From positions 290,917 to 354,916 of the forward strand of contig NZ_JACYHF010000007.1 of NCBI RefSeq assembly GCF_016482685.1: a DNA stretch of 64,000 bases, given 5' to 3'. Positions within the stretch are counted from its first letter, which is position 1. Every line of letters begins with the position of its first letter. The translations under genes and the position numbers were made by a program. Source of the stretch: Streptomyces sp. DSM 110735. GTDB lineage: Bacteria; Actinomycetota; Actinomycetes; Streptomycetales; Streptomycetaceae. A model generated the notes under the pieces. The model made no database searches and was not told the DNA's origin. It saw only the letters and a program-made list of their open reading frames with translations. Positions 37,701 through 45,390 of the stretch are shown one piece after another.

Positions 37701-38134
37701 TGGGCTTTGCGGGTGGCGGGCCTGTTCAGCTCGGTGACGTCGAACAGCCGCTGGTCGAGGGTGCCGGAGGCGAGCAGCCGGGCGGCGTCCGCCGGGACGA
37801 CCAGCGTGTGGGTGCCTGCCTTACGGACCTGGACGGGTATGTGCTCGCGGCCCTTGGCCCGGTCGAGCCCGACGACACGGCCCTTGGCGTCGAGGACGAC
37901 GCGGTCGCCGGTGATCAGGGTGACGTGGTGGCGCCCGGTGCCGGTCGTGCTGCCGGGCGCGCTCTTGGCGGTCGCCGAGGCGGTCCGCACAGGGTTCGCC
38001 GACGCGGGGCTGGTCATTCCCGCTGCGAGGGCGACGGCCGCGGCGGTGGCCACGGTGGCCGCCGCCGCGTTCTTCACTTGTCTGCGCAAGACTCTCCCCC
38101 TGGAGATGAGGTGACGGACGAATCCGTGATTCAT
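34772..38134 (-). CDS. Secreted subtilisin-like serine protease (S8)
   Basis: A 1120-aa exoprotease. A long signal peptide (to about residue 46, MTSPASA-NP) and propeptide precede an S8 domain with catalytic Asp249 (VAVLDTGVDTSHPDL), His281 (FGHGTHVASIVAG) and Ser458 (SGTSMATPHVAGAAAI), plus the oxyanion AAGNEG. The ~600-residue C-terminus is beta-rich (several Ig-like domains), probably for substrate or wall binding. ATG 38134 (MNHGFVRHL) lacks a good ribosome site; ATG/GTG alternatives would shorten the signal peptide. A stem-loop just upstream separates it from the ABC operon. It likely supplies peptides during growth on protein. Confidence 0.94.
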   Translation of the reverse strand: MNHGFVRHLISRGRVLRRQVKNAAAATVATAAAVALAAGMTSPASANPVRTASATAKSAPGSTTGTGRHHVTLITGDRVVLDAKGRVVGLDRAKGREHIPVQVRKAGTHTLVVPADAARLLASGTLDQRLFDVTELNRPATRKAQRDGLKVIVGYRGAAGAARTDVRDAGTLRHSLGALDADAVRTPAADTTALWHAVTDGDRAASGIAHVWLDGVRKAALDKSVPQIGAPTAWAAGYTGKGVKVAVLDTGVDTSHPDLKTQVIAAKNFSTARDATDHFGHGTHVASIVAGTGAKSGGKYKGVAPDARLLSGKVLDDDGFGDDSGILAGMEWAAKEGADVVNLSLGGEDSPGIDPLEAEVNKLSKEKGILFAIAAGNEGPHSVGSPGSADAALTVGAVDGKDKLADFSSTGPRNGDGAIKPDLTAPGVDITAAAAKGSVIDDEVGENPPGYLTISGTSMATPHVAGAAAILKQEHPDWGYAELKGALTGSTKGGAYTPFEQGSGRVQVDKAIGQSVIADPVSVSFPEQQWPHTDDKPVTRELTYRNLGDKDVTLDLSTTATGPTGKAAPAGFFRLADDHVTVPAHGSTAVGLTVDTRLGGTTDGAYSAYVTATGGGQSVRTAAAVQREVESYDVTLKFLGRNGKATPDYEVSLSALTGEAKGDTVTPYDPSGTAKVRLPKGSYVLDSSISAAKGMDWIAQPHLTVTKNATVTVDARTARPVDITVPAKGAKLEAGYSGYDVEAGEYGFGAGWFMDSFKGLRVAHLGPKAPAGTLTQQWDTHWTKGKTEEYDTTTGGPVSRLATGYTKHYKASELATVKAGLGASAANKTGAVSAVGWLPDVSSASSISVTQKLPGTRTLHLSATGGAKWELDFEQYGGKDEDGFPLSDAGYVGDPRGYKAGRTYSEKINTAVFAPRVSDVSGVFREGNTLYGRLALFTDGAGHLGGSAVSSAHTTLYRNGSKVGSNEDPLNGDGLFTVPSGDAAYLLTTSVKRSAKVAGATSRVDASWTFRSKKKSDDITVLPVSSVRFGASVDLDGRVAAGKKVTFPVTVEGAAAGRNLKSLAVYVSYDGTTFTKVAVHDGRITVKNPAKNKSISFRAKIADKKGNTARITVHDAYRGK

Positions 38135-38165
38135 CCGTTCGGGGGATTGTTCGCACGTATGCTCC

Positions 38166-38200
38166 ACCACCCCCGGATCATGGAGTATGCCGGGGGTGGT
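38166..38200 (-). terminator. Hairpin between ABC operon and subtilase gene
   Basis: ACCACCCCCGG (38166-38176) and CCGGGGGTGGT (38190-38200) are perfect 11-bp inverted arms with a 13-nt loop. It lies 123 nt after the ABC ATPase stop and only 32 nt before the subtilase ATG, so it either terminates the ABC transcript or sits in the subtilase leader. Confidence 0.6.
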
Positions 38201-38322
38201 CAGGGGGCTCAAGAGGGTTCAGGGGGTCAAGTCGCCCTCTGTGACATGGGTGTGACAGGGAATCAAAGGCTCCGGGACAACGCCGCTCGGGCGTCCGCTC
38301 GGGCGCCTGCCCGCGCGTCCGT

Positions 38323-39006
38323 TCAGGCGTCCGCGTTCTCCCGCACGGTGATCTTCCCCTTGCGGATCGTCGCCAGGCGCGGCGCCTTGCGGGCGATCGC
38401 GGAGTCGTGGGTGACCATGACGAAGGTCAACCCCTGTTCCTTCCACAGCCGTTCGAGGACGTCCATGATCTCGTCGCGCATGCTCTCGTCGAGGTTGCCG
38501 GTCGGCTCGTCCGCGAGCAGCACCTTGGGCTTCTTCACCAGCGCGCGGGCGATGGCGACCCGCTGCTGCTGACCGCCGGACATCTCCGAGGGGAGGTGTC
38601 CGAGCCGCTCACCGAGACCGACCGACTCCAGCGCCTCGGCGGCCAGTTCGCGCCGCTGCTTCGCCTTGATGCCGAGCGGGACGAGGGCGGTCTCGACGTT
38701 CTCCTGTGCGGTGAGCGTCGGGATGAGGTTGAAGGACTGGAAGACGAAGCCGATGCTCTCGCTGCGCACCTTCGTCAGCCGCGCCTCCGACAGCTTGGCC
38801 AGATCGGTGCCGTCGAGCACGACCTCGCCGGAGGTGGGGCGGTCGAGCGCGCCCAGCATCTGGAGCAGCGTGGACTTGCCGCCGCCGGTCGGACCCTGGA
38901 TGACCAGGCGGTCACCGGCGCCGATGGTGAGGTCGACGCCGTCGAGGGCGAGCACGGTGTCCTTGCCGCGGGTGTAGCGCTTGGTGACGTTTCTCAGTTC
39001 GTACAT
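38323..39006 (-). CDS. ABC transporter ATPase (MacB/LolD type)
   Basis: A 227-aa ATPase. Walker A is GPTGGGKSTLLQ (about residue 41), the signature MSGGQQQRVAIARAL, Walker B VLLADEPTGNLD and the H-loop MVTHDSA. FQSFNLIPTLTAQENVE is the Q-loop region characteristic of MacB/LolD/FtsE-like exporters that work with FtsX-type permeases. GGAG lies 5 nt before the ATG. It follows its permease gene by 45 bp. The exported substrate (lipoprotein, peptide or drug) is unknown. Confidence 0.95.
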   Translation of the reverse strand: MYELRNVTKRYTRGKDTVLALDGVDLTIGAGDRLVIQGPTGGGKSTLLQMLGALDRPTSGEVVLDGTDLAKLSEARLTKVRSESIGFVFQSFNLIPTLTAQENVETALVPLGIKAKQRRELAAEALESVGLGERLGHLPSEMSGGQQQRVAIARALVKKPKVLLADEPTGNLDESMRDEIMDVLERLWKEQGLTFVMVTHDSAIARKAPRLATIRKGKITVRENADA

Positions 39007-39051
39007 GGGGGCTCCTGGGAGGGGTTCGGGGTGGGCCGGGGCGCGCTGCCG

Positions 39052-40512
39052 CTACTCGACGCGGCGCAGGGCGTCCGCCGGGCGCAGGCGGGAGGCACGC
39101 CAGCCGCCGAAGGCACCGGCGACCAGACCGCCCGCGACCGCGAGACCCACCGCGAGGGCGATCGTGGTGACGCTGACCGGCGCGGTGAGGGCGACCTCCA
39201 GGGTCTTCGCCGCCTGCCGGCCGCGGTCCCCGAAGCCACCGCCACCACCGAAGCCACCGCCGCCGCCCCCGCCGAAACCGCCGCCCGTGCTGCCGAGCTG
39301 CGCCTGGAGGGTGGGGCTGATCGCGGTGACCGCGTAGGCACCGGCCAGACCGAGCGCGATGCCGAGGACGCCGCCGACCAGCCCGTTGACCATCGCCTCA
39401 CCGGCGACCTGGCGCACCACCCGGCCCGACTTCCAACCGAGCGCCTTCAGCGTGCCGAACTCGCGCACCCGGCGGGAGACGGCGGCAGAGGTGAGCAGCC
39501 CGGCGACCAGGAACGCGGCGACCAGCACGGCGATGGAGAGCCAGCGCCCGACCTTGGTCGCGAGCGAGGAGGCGGTGGACAGCGAGCCGGAGACCGTCTT
39601 GGCGAGGTCGGCGGAGGTGGTGACCGTCGTACCGGAGACGTTCTTCTGGATGGCGCTCTTGACGGCCGCGATCCGCTGGGAGTCGGTCGCCCGGACGTAG
39701 ACCGTGGTGACCTTGTTCTTCTCGTCCGCGAGGCTCTGGGCGCGCTGGAGCGGGATGTAGAGGTTGGCCGCCGCGTCGCCGCTGTCGGCGGTGGCGATGC
39801 CGATCACCTTGAACTTGGTGCCCTTGACCGTGACGGTCGAACCGGCTTTGTACTTCTTCTGCTTGGCGTAGGCGGAGTCGACGACGGCCACCTTGGCGTC
39901 GGTCTCGGACGCCTTGAACGTACGCCCGCTGGTCAGCTTGGAGGAGGACAGCGGACCGAGCGCGGTGCGGGTGACGTCGGTGCCGAAGACGGTGTACTGG
40001 TTGATGTCGAAGTTGGCGCCGCCGCCCTTGACTTCGCCCTGCGGCTGGCCGTAGCCGCGCGAACGTCCGCCGCCGGAGCCGCCGTTCTGCTGGAACTGAC
40101 CCCGGGTGAACTGCCCGTCCACCTTGAACACGTTGAGGCTGAGACCGCCGGTGGCCGCCGAAACCCCCTTCTGCGCCGCGACCTTGGCGACGGTCGAGGA
40201 GGAGAGGGTGGTGAAGCCCTGGACCATGACGCGGTCGCTGCTCTGCTTGGAGTCGTCGTCGCTGCCGCGCGCGTCGAACTTGAAGCGGGGGCGTCCGGCG
40301 CCGCTGGAGTCCGGCGTCGACGCCTTGGTGACGGTCATGTCCGTGCCGAGTCCGTAGAGCGACTGGAGCACCTTGTCCTGGGCGCTGCTCATGCCGCTGG
40401 AGACGGAGTTGACGACGATGACCAGGGCTATGCCCAGGGCGAGACCGGAGGCGACGACGAGGGCCGCCTTTCTACGGCGGCGCAGTTCGCGCCTCAGGTA
40501 GGTGAAGAACAT
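39052..40512 (-). CDS. FtsX/MacB-like ABC permease
   Basis: A 486-aa permease with the four-TM MacB topology: one N-terminal TM (about residues 17-38), a large ~270-residue extracytoplasmic MacB-PCD domain (TDMTVTKAST onward), then three C-terminal TMs beginning LSIAVLVAAFLVAGLLTSAA, with the cytoplasmic coupling segment VSRRVREFGTLKALGWKSGRV. A Gly/Phe-rich insert (about residues 415-435) lies in the last periplasmic loop, which is odd for the family. The product ends ASRLRPADALRRVE, as usual. It is co-transcribed with the ATPase at 38323-39006. Confidence 0.93.
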   Translation of the reverse strand: MFFTYLRRELRRRRKAALVVASGLALGIALVIVVNSVSSGMSSAQDKVLQSLYGLGTDMTVTKASTPDSSGAGRPRFKFDARGSDDDSKQSSDRVMVQGFTTLSSSTVAKVAAQKGVSAATGGLSLNVFKVDGQFTRGQFQQNGGSGGGRSRGYGQPQGEVKGGGANFDINQYTVFGTDVTRTALGPLSSSKLTSGRTFKASETDAKVAVVDSAYAKQKKYKAGSTVTVKGTKFKVIGIATADSGDAAANLYIPLQRAQSLADEKNKVTTVYVRATDSQRIAAVKSAIQKNVSGTTVTTSADLAKTVSGSLSTASSLATKVGRWLSIAVLVAAFLVAGLLTSAAVSRRVREFGTLKALGWKSGRVVRQVAGEAMVNGLVGGVLGIALGLAGAYAVTAISPTLQAQLGSTGGGFGGGGGGGFGGGGGFGDRGRQAAKTLEVALTAPVSVTTIALAVGLAVAGGLVAGAFGGWRASRLRPADALRRVE

Positions 40513-40587
40513 GGCGGCACGGTAGGAAAGTTGCCTGATGGCTTGCTGAGGCCGCCATAAGAGCGGGATGAGAAGCGCCGGGAAACG

Positions 40588-40618
40588 CCGATGCCGCCCT
40601 CGGGGAGGGCGGCATCGG
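40588..40618 (-). terminator. Terminator after the L,D-transpeptidase gene
   Basis: CCGATGCCGCCCT (40588-40600) pairs perfectly with AGGGCGGCATCGG (40606-40618) around a 5-nt loop. It starts 31 nt downstream of the transpeptidase stop. Confidence 0.8.
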
Positions 40619-40649
40619 TGCGCTCGGGGGGTGCCGGGTGGCGGTGGGG

Positions 40650-41897
40650 TCAGACCGCCGAACCCGCCTTCCACTGCGCCCAGTCCATGTTCCAGCCGTT
40701 GAGACCGTTGTCCGGGGCCACCGTCTTGTCGCCGGTGTTCTTCAGGACCACGACGTCACCGACCAGGGAGTGGTTGAACATCCAGGCGGCCGGGGTGTTC
40801 GGGTCGCCCGCGCCCTTGGTGTCGGACAGACCGACACAGCCGTGGCTGGTGTTCACGCTGCCGAAGATGGACTTCGCGCCCCAGTAGTTGCCGTGCAGGA
40901 AGGTGCCGGAGCTGGTGAGCCGGATGGCGTGCGGCACGTCCTTGATGTCGTACTCGCCCTTGCCGTCGTCGTCCGTGAAGCCGACCGTCGCGCCGTTCAT
41001 GCGGGTCTGCTGGAACTTCTCGGACATGACCATGATGCCGGCGTAGGTCTTGTTCTCGGGCGAACCGGCGGAGATCGGGATCTGCTTGATCACCTTGCCG
41101 TCGTGCGTGACCTTCATCTGCTTGGTCGCCGCGTCGATGTACGAGACCTGGTTGCGGCCGACGTGGAAGGTGACCGTCTTCTGCTGGACGCCGTAGACGC
41201 CGTTGGCGCCCTCGACACCGTCGAGCGCCAGCTTCAGCGTGACGGTGGAGTTCTCCTTCCAGTACGTCTCCGGGCGGAAGTCGATGCGGTTGGCGTTGAA
41301 CCAGTGCCCGACGACCTCCTGACCGCTGCTGGAGGTGACCGTGATCCCCTTCTGCACGGCGGACTTGTTGGTGATCGCCTTGTCGAAGTTGATCGACACG
41401 GGCATGCCCACCCCGACGGTGCTGCCGTTGTCCGGGGTGAAGTTGCCTATGAAGCTGTTCGCCGGGGCGACCGTGGTGAAGGACGCGTTCTCGTGGGCGA
41501 CACGGCCCTTGGAGTCCTTCGCCTCGGCCGAGACCTTGTAGGTGGTCGAGCGCTCGAGCTGGGCGCTCGGCTTCCAGCTCAGCTTGTCGGCGGAGAGGGC
41601 ACCCGCGACGTCGTGACCGTCCGACGTGGTCATGCGCACATCGGTGAGCTTGCCCTTGGCGACCTTGACGGCCGCCGAGTTGTTGATGGAGGCGTTGTTC
41701 GAGCCGTCCTTCGGCGTGATCGTGATCTGCGCCTCGGACGACTTCGCCGCCGCCGCCTCGTCGGCCTTGGCCGCCGAGTTGTCGCCGCCGTCCGCCGCGC
41801 TGGCGTCACCGCCACCGGAACAGCCCGTCAGTACGAGCACACCACCGAGCAGTGCGGACGCGACCGTGAGGCCCTTGCGCCGCTTACTGTCCGTCAT
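40650..41897 (-). CDS. Lipoprotein L,D-transpeptidase
   Basis: A 415-aa lipoprotein that would form 3-3 peptidoglycan cross-links. The signal ends in a lipobox (VLVLTGC-SGGG, Cys about residue 25). Ser/Ala/Asp-rich linker, then two Ig-like domains (ITITPKDGSNNASINNSAAV; FTPDNGSTVGVGMPVSINFD) and a YkuD catalytic domain with the active Cys in GSVNTSHGCVGLSD and the essential His in FLHGNYWG. Order and length match mycobacterial LdtMt2-type enzymes. ATG 41897 (MTDSKRRK) is preferred since GGAGAAG lies 6 nt upstream; ATG 41912 is also in frame. The 196-bp leader contains several GC-rich hairpins. Confidence 0.93.
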   Translation of the reverse strand: MTDSKRRKGLTVASALLGGVLVLTGCSGGGDASAADGGDNSAAKADEAAAAKSSEAQITITPKDGSNNASINNSAAVKVAKGKLTDVRMTTSDGHDVAGALSADKLSWKPSAQLERSTTYKVSAEAKDSKGRVAHENASFTTVAPANSFIGNFTPDNGSTVGVGMPVSINFDKAITNKSAVQKGITVTSSSGQEVVGHWFNANRIDFRPETYWKENSTVTLKLALDGVEGANGVYGVQQKTVTFHVGRNQVSYIDAATKQMKVTHDGKVIKQIPISAGSPENKTYAGIMVMSEKFQQTRMNGATVGFTDDDGKGEYDIKDVPHAIRLTSSGTFLHGNYWGAKSIFGSVNTSHGCVGLSDTKGAGDPNTPAAWMFNHSLVGDVVVLKNTGDKTVAPDNGLNGWNMDWAQWKAGSAV

Positions 41898-42060
41898 CAC
41901 ACGCTTCTCCATCGTTGCCGAATCCGAAAACCCCGAGAGTCCCCGCTGGAAGGTTTCAACGTCACGGCCACGCCGTCCCGTTCCCCGTTCCGGGGAGGTG
42001 TGGGACACGCCACGCCCCTGCAGGGGGCGGGATCGACCGTGCTCTCCTGTACAGACGAGA

Positions 42061-42090
42061 GAACCCGGACGGTGGTTGCCGTCCGGGTTC
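42061..42090 (-). terminator. Perfect stem-loop terminator after the acidic small gene
   Basis: GAACCCGGACGG (42061-42072) and CCGTCCGGGTTC (42079-42090) form a 12-bp perfect stem with a 6-nt loop. It lies 19 nt after the stop of the minus-strand gene at 42109. Confidence 0.8.
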
Positions 42091-42108
42091 ACGGATGCCC
42101 CAGGACGC

Positions 42109-42453
42109 TCAGCCGATGCCGTCTTCCTCGTCGTCGTCCGACCCATCATCCTCGCCCAGGTCCCACTCCGGCGAATCCGGGTCGTAGTCGATCTGCTCGC
42201 TCGACCAGGAGGCTTGCTGGAGCTCTACCCCGGCCAACCCGCTGACCAGGCTGAACGGATCGACGAGATACGCCAGCGCCTCTTCGGTGTCTTCCGTCAC
42301 AGCGGACTCGGCGTGCGCCCGCTCACCCTCCGGGACGTCCGGATCGCCGGCCAGCCGGTTCACCGCGGCCTGCGTCAGCTCGTCCTCGTCGGTCACCTCC
42401 AGGATCAGCTCCACCTGAAGTCGTACAAAACGTGATGTCTTTTCAGCGTCCAT
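42109..42453 (-). CDS. Small acidic protein of unknown function
   Basis: A 114-aa soluble protein. The N-terminal part is alpha/beta (RFVRLQVELILEVTDEDELTQAAV), the middle is helical (EEALAYLVDPFSLVSGL) and the C-terminal ~25 residues are strongly acidic (DYDPDSPEWDLGEDDGSDDD). No TM or signal is present. The ATG lies in a divergent region with the LADTG gene. I recall no named family; the acidic tail could bind basic partners, which is speculative. Confidence 0.75.
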   Translation of the reverse strand: MDAEKTSRFVRLQVELILEVTDEDELTQAAVNRLAGDPDVPEGERAHAESAVTEDTEEALAYLVDPFSLVSGLAGVELQQASWSSEQIDYDPDSPEWDLGEDDGSDDDEEDGIG

Positions 42454-42563
42454 GACGTGAGCCTAGGGCCGAAACCTGTCGTGACTTTCCTGTGACCCGC
42501 GATTTTCACTAACATCGCTCCACACGGCCAATTCGCCAGTGCCACAAGGGGGATCGATATTCC

Positions 42564-42893
42564 GTGTCATCCGCTCGCCGTCCGCTGCTGACCGCCACCG
42601 CCGCGGGCACGCTGCTGTGCGCTCTGTGGTTCGTCCCGTCCGCGAACGCGTCCCAGGACGGTCTTCCGAGAGACGTGGTGGAGCAGTCGGCCGTCGCCGA
42701 CTCCTCGACGCGGATCACCCAGCAGACCGCCACGGTGTCCGGTGACACCGGGCGGCAGGTGACGGAGGAGACCGAACTCGCCGACACCGGCAGCTTCGAC
42801 ACCACGCCGTACGTCGTCACCGGCACGCTGCTGCTCGCGGTGGGCGCCGGATTCGTGGTGTATTCGGTGCGCCGGGAACGGCTGGGTTTCTGA
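42564..42893 (+). CDS. Small LADTG sortase substrate
   Basis: A 109-aa secreted protein. A signal peptide (residues ~1-29, ending ANA-SQ) is followed by a ~40-residue Thr/Ser/Glu/Asp-rich mature region, the sortase signal LADTG (about residues 72-76), a hydrophobic span (YVVTGTLLLAVGAGFVVYSV) and a positive tail RRERLGF. LAxTG is the motif used by class E sortases of Streptomyces (as in long chaplins), so it is probably wall-anchored. At only ~45 mature residues it is unusually short. GTG 42564 is preceded by AGGGGG at a long distance. A 9-bp repeat array begins right after its stop. Confidence 0.82.
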   Translation: MSSARRPLLTATAAGTLLCALWFVPSANASQDGLPRDVVEQSAVADSSTRITQQTATVSGDTGRQVTEETELADTGSFDTTPYVVTGTLLLAVGAGFVVYSVRRERLGF

Positions 42894-42896
42894 GAC

Positions 42897-43029
42897 TTCC
42901 GGGGTTTCCGGGGTTTCGGGAGCTTCCGAGGTTTCTGGGATTTTCGGGGTTCCTGGGGTTTCTGAGGCTTTCGGGTTCCTTTTTCCGCGGCTTCCGCGGC
43001 TTGCCGTAGCTTCCGCAGCTCGCCGTAGC
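42897..43029 (+). repeat. 9-bp minisatellite behind the LADTG gene
   Basis: Nine contiguous 9-bp units fill 42897-42977 (TTCCGGGGT, TTCCGGGGT, TTCGGGAGC, TTCCGAGGT, TTCTGGGAT and relatives). After a 14-bp break, 9- and 10-bp units related to TTCCGCGGC continue to 43029. The array begins 3 nt after the stop codon and its unit resembles the last codons (GGT TTC TGA), so it may have grown from the gene end. It lies between a rightward and a leftward gene. Confidence 0.85.
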
Positions 43030-43086
43030 TTCCCGGCGCGGGAATTCCGGCTCCCCGCTTTCCGCCCCGCGGAAATACCCGCGCCC

Positions 43087-44532
43087 TCAGCCGTGCGCCG
43101 ACTGCGCGTGCCGGGGCAGCAGCCCGACCAGCAGCAGCGTGACGACGTTCAGCGCGGCGGCGATGCCGAAGACCAGCTCCGCCGCGCCCAGGTACGACGA
43201 CACCGACCCGCTGCCCGCCCGCGCGAAGAACACCGTGCCGAGGGCGGCGACGCCGAGCGCGCCCGCGAACTGCTGCACGGCGTTGAGCAGACCCGCGCCG
43301 GTGCCGACCTCCTCGGGGGTGGCGTCGCCGATGACGAAGTCGACCAGCGGGACGAACACCAGCCCCGAGCCGAAGCCGGTGACCAGCAGCGCGGGCGCGA
43401 GCGTCCAGACGGTGACGTCGGCGCCCAGGCGGGCGACGGTCCACCACAGGGACAGCAGCCCCACCACCGCGACGGACAGCCCGAGGCGCAGGCTCGCGCG
43501 CCCCAGCTTCTCGGCCAGGACGGCGCCCGCGAGCAGCACGGCGACGGCGGTGCCGAGCGCCCAGGGGATCAGGGTGAGCCCGGTGCGCAGCGGGCTCCAG
43601 CCAAGACCCTGCTGGAGCAGCAGGTTCACGACGAGGACGAACGCGCTGAGCGAGGCGTAGAACCCGGCCACGACCACGAGTCCGACGACGAATCCGCGCT
43701 TGCGGAACAGCGACGGCGTGATGACCGGGTGGTCGGTGCGCCGCTGGGAGGCGACGAACAGGGCGAGCAGGACGACCGAGCCCGCGAGCATGCCGTAGGT
43801 CCAGGCGGGCCATCCGAGGTCGCGCCCCTGGATGAGCGGCACGATCAGCAGGGCGGAGGCGGCGGTGAGCAGTCCGACGCCGGTGAGGTCGAGCCGGGCG
43901 GTGCGGTCCTCGCCGCCGCGCCGGGGCAGGACGCGGTGGCCGAGGGCGAGGGCGGCGAGACCGAACGGCACGTTGATCAGGAAGATCGAGCGCCACTGGC
44001 TGCCGAACAGGTCCAGGTGCAGCAGCCAGCCCGCCAGGATGGGTCCGCCGACCATCGTCAGCCCCATCAGCGGACCGACCGGGGCGAGCGCCCGGCGCAG
44101 ATGCTTCGGCGGGAACACCACCTTCACCAGGGCGAGCCCCTGCGGGATCATGACCGACCCGAACAGACCCTGGAGCGTGCGGGCGACGATCAGGAAGACC
44201 GCGCCGGGCGCGAGACCGCAGGCCAGCGATGCCAGGGTGAAGCCGGTCATGCCGAGCAGGAACAGCCGCCGCCTGCCGAGCAGGTCCCCGAGCCGCCCCG
44301 AGGTGACGAGCCCGAGCGCGAAGGCGGCGGTGTAGGCGCTCAGCACCCACTGGACGGTGACCTGACCGGCGCCGAGATCGGCGCGGATGGCGGGTCCGGC
44401 GAGGTTGGCGACGCTGGAGTCGATCAGATCCATGACGTCGGCCAGGACCACGACGACCAGAACGAGCCACGCGGTGCGCAGCGGCGGCGTGGTGACGGGA
44501 GGCGCCCCGGAGGCGCGCTGATTGATGGACAC
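43087..44532 (-). CDS. DHA2-family MFS drug exporter
   Basis: A 481-aa transporter with 14 predicted TM helices (EmrB/QacA type). Motif A is GRLGDLLGRRRLF; motif C-like sequence is GPLMGLTMVGGPILAGWLL; helix 1 has the DHA2 signature VMDLIDSSVANLAGPAI. It is probably a proton-driven exporter of hydrophobic drugs. GTG 44532 (SINQRASG) is the likely start because a promoter on the minus strand (TTGCTA, 17 nt, TAGAAC) places transcription exactly at this codon. Divergent from a TetR gene with three shared operators, so expression should be induced by its substrate. The frame is open 12 codons further upstream. Confidence 0.93.
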   Translation of the reverse strand: MSINQRASGAPPVTTPPLRTAWLVLVVVVLADVMDLIDSSVANLAGPAIRADLGAGQVTVQWVLSAYTAAFALGLVTSGRLGDLLGRRRLFLLGMTGFTLASLACGLAPGAVFLIVARTLQGLFGSVMIPQGLALVKVVFPPKHLRRALAPVGPLMGLTMVGGPILAGWLLHLDLFGSQWRSIFLINVPFGLAALALGHRVLPRRGGEDRTARLDLTGVGLLTAASALLIVPLIQGRDLGWPAWTYGMLAGSVVLLALFVASQRRTDHPVITPSLFRKRGFVVGLVVVAGFYASLSAFVLVVNLLLQQGLGWSPLRTGLTLIPWALGTAVAVLLAGAVLAEKLGRASLRLGLSVAVVGLLSLWWTVARLGADVTVWTLAPALLVTGFGSGLVFVPLVDFVIGDATPEEVGTGAGLLNAVQQFAGALGVAALGTVFFARAGSGSVSSYLGAAELVFGIAAALNVVTLLLVGLLPRHAQSAHG

Positions 44533-44604
44533 GAACAGTGTTCTACTCCGGAACAGTGTTCGTAGCAAAACGAACGGCGCTCACAGTGACGCAGAACACT
44601 GTTC
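44533..44604. promoter_or_regulatory. Divergent promoters with three TetR operators
   Basis: The 11-bp palindrome GAACA-N-TGTTC occurs at 44533-44543, 44551-44561 and 44594-44604. Minus-strand promoter for the exporter: -35 TTGCTA (44568-44563), 17-nt spacer, -10 TAGAAC (44545-44540), 7 nt to the GTG. Operator 2 fills the spacer and operator 1 covers the start. For tetR, TAGACT (44614-44619) lies 6 nt before the ATG and operator 3 is in its spacer region. Both transcripts should be leaderless and repressed by the same protein. Confidence 0.85.
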
Positions 44605-44625
44605 GCCCTTCGCTAGACTTGCCCC

Positions 44626-45372
44626 ATGTCACCGACTCCGCAGCAGCGGCGCGCAGCACGGCACGGCGCCGGATCGAGCACTTCAGCGACGCGGCGCGGA
44701 CCGTCCGGCGGGCGCAAGAAGCCGATCACGGTCGACGCCATCCTGGACACCGCGTTCGGCATCGTGGAGCGGGAGGGCTACGCGGCGCTGACCATGCGGC
44801 GCGTGGCCACCGCGCTGGAGACGGGACCGTCCTCGCTCTACGCCCACGTGGTCAACAAGGAGGACCTGGACGAGCTGCTCATCGGGCGACTCTGCGCGGA
44901 GATCGAGCTGCCCGAGCCGGACCCCGCCCACTGGCGGCGGCAGATCACCGACGTCTGCGCCCGGTTGCGCGACCAGTATCTGCGCTACCCGGGCATCTCC
45001 CAGGCGGCTTTCGCCGCCGCTCCGTCCAACCTGGACACCCTGCGCGTCGGGGAGGGCATGCTCGCCATCCTGCTCGCCGGGGGCGTCGCCCCCCAGGCCG
45101 CCGCCTGGGCCATCGACTCCCTGATGCTCTACGTCAGCGCCTACAGCCTCGAAGTCTCCCTGGCCAACAGCCGGCTCGACCGCGACGGGGACACCAGCGG
45201 CGGCGGCTGGGTGGTCGGGCGCGACGAACTGCTGCGCCGCTTCGCCGCGTTGCCCGACACCTTCCCGCAGACCAAGCGCTACGCCACCGAGTTGACCGCC
45301 GGAACCGTCCACGACCGCTTCGACTTCACCATCGGGCTGATGCTCGACGGGCTGGGCTCTTCGGATCGGTGA
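44626..45372 (+). CDS. TetR-family repressor of the MFS exporter
   Basis: A 248-aa regulator with a basic N-terminal extension, then the HTH domain (ITVDAILDTAFGIVEREGYA and LTMRRVATALETGPSSLYAHV) and a TetR_C-type ligand domain (YLRYPGISQAAFAA). It resembles the tetracycline-repressor C-terminal class. ATG 44626 follows a TAGACT box by 6 nt, giving a leaderless mRNA. It is divergent from the exporter with three GAACANTGTTC operators between them, the standard autoregulated efflux arrangement. Confidence 0.95.
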   Translation: MSPTPQQRRAARHGAGSSTSATRRGPSGGRKKPITVDAILDTAFGIVEREGYAALTMRRVATALETGPSSLYAHVVNKEDLDELLIGRLCAEIELPEPDPAHWRRQITDVCARLRDQYLRYPGISQAAFAAAPSNLDTLRVGEGMLAILLAGGVAPQAAAWAIDSLMLYVSAYSLEVSLANSRLDRDGDTSGGGWVVGRDELLRRFAALPDTFPQTKRYATELTAGTVHDRFDFTIGLMLDGLGSSDR

Positions 45373-45390
45373 ATATGACATAACGTCTGT

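Noticed and set aside
34793..38572. 1259-codon plus-strand frame opposite the subtilase
   Set aside because: Antisense shadow of the S8 protease and ABC ATPase genes; Gly/Val/Asp-rich with no motifs.
41913..42060. Structured leader of the L,D-transpeptidase as a c-di-AMP (ydaO) riboswitch
   Set aside because: Several GC hairpins are present, but I cannot find the conserved ydaO core sequences, so a riboswitch call would be unsupported.
42509..43080. Minus-strand frame with (Lys-Pro-x) repeats beyond the MFS gene
   Set aside because: It is the 9-bp minisatellite read in another frame, joined to a shadow frame of the MFS exporter gene. No independent start signal is present.
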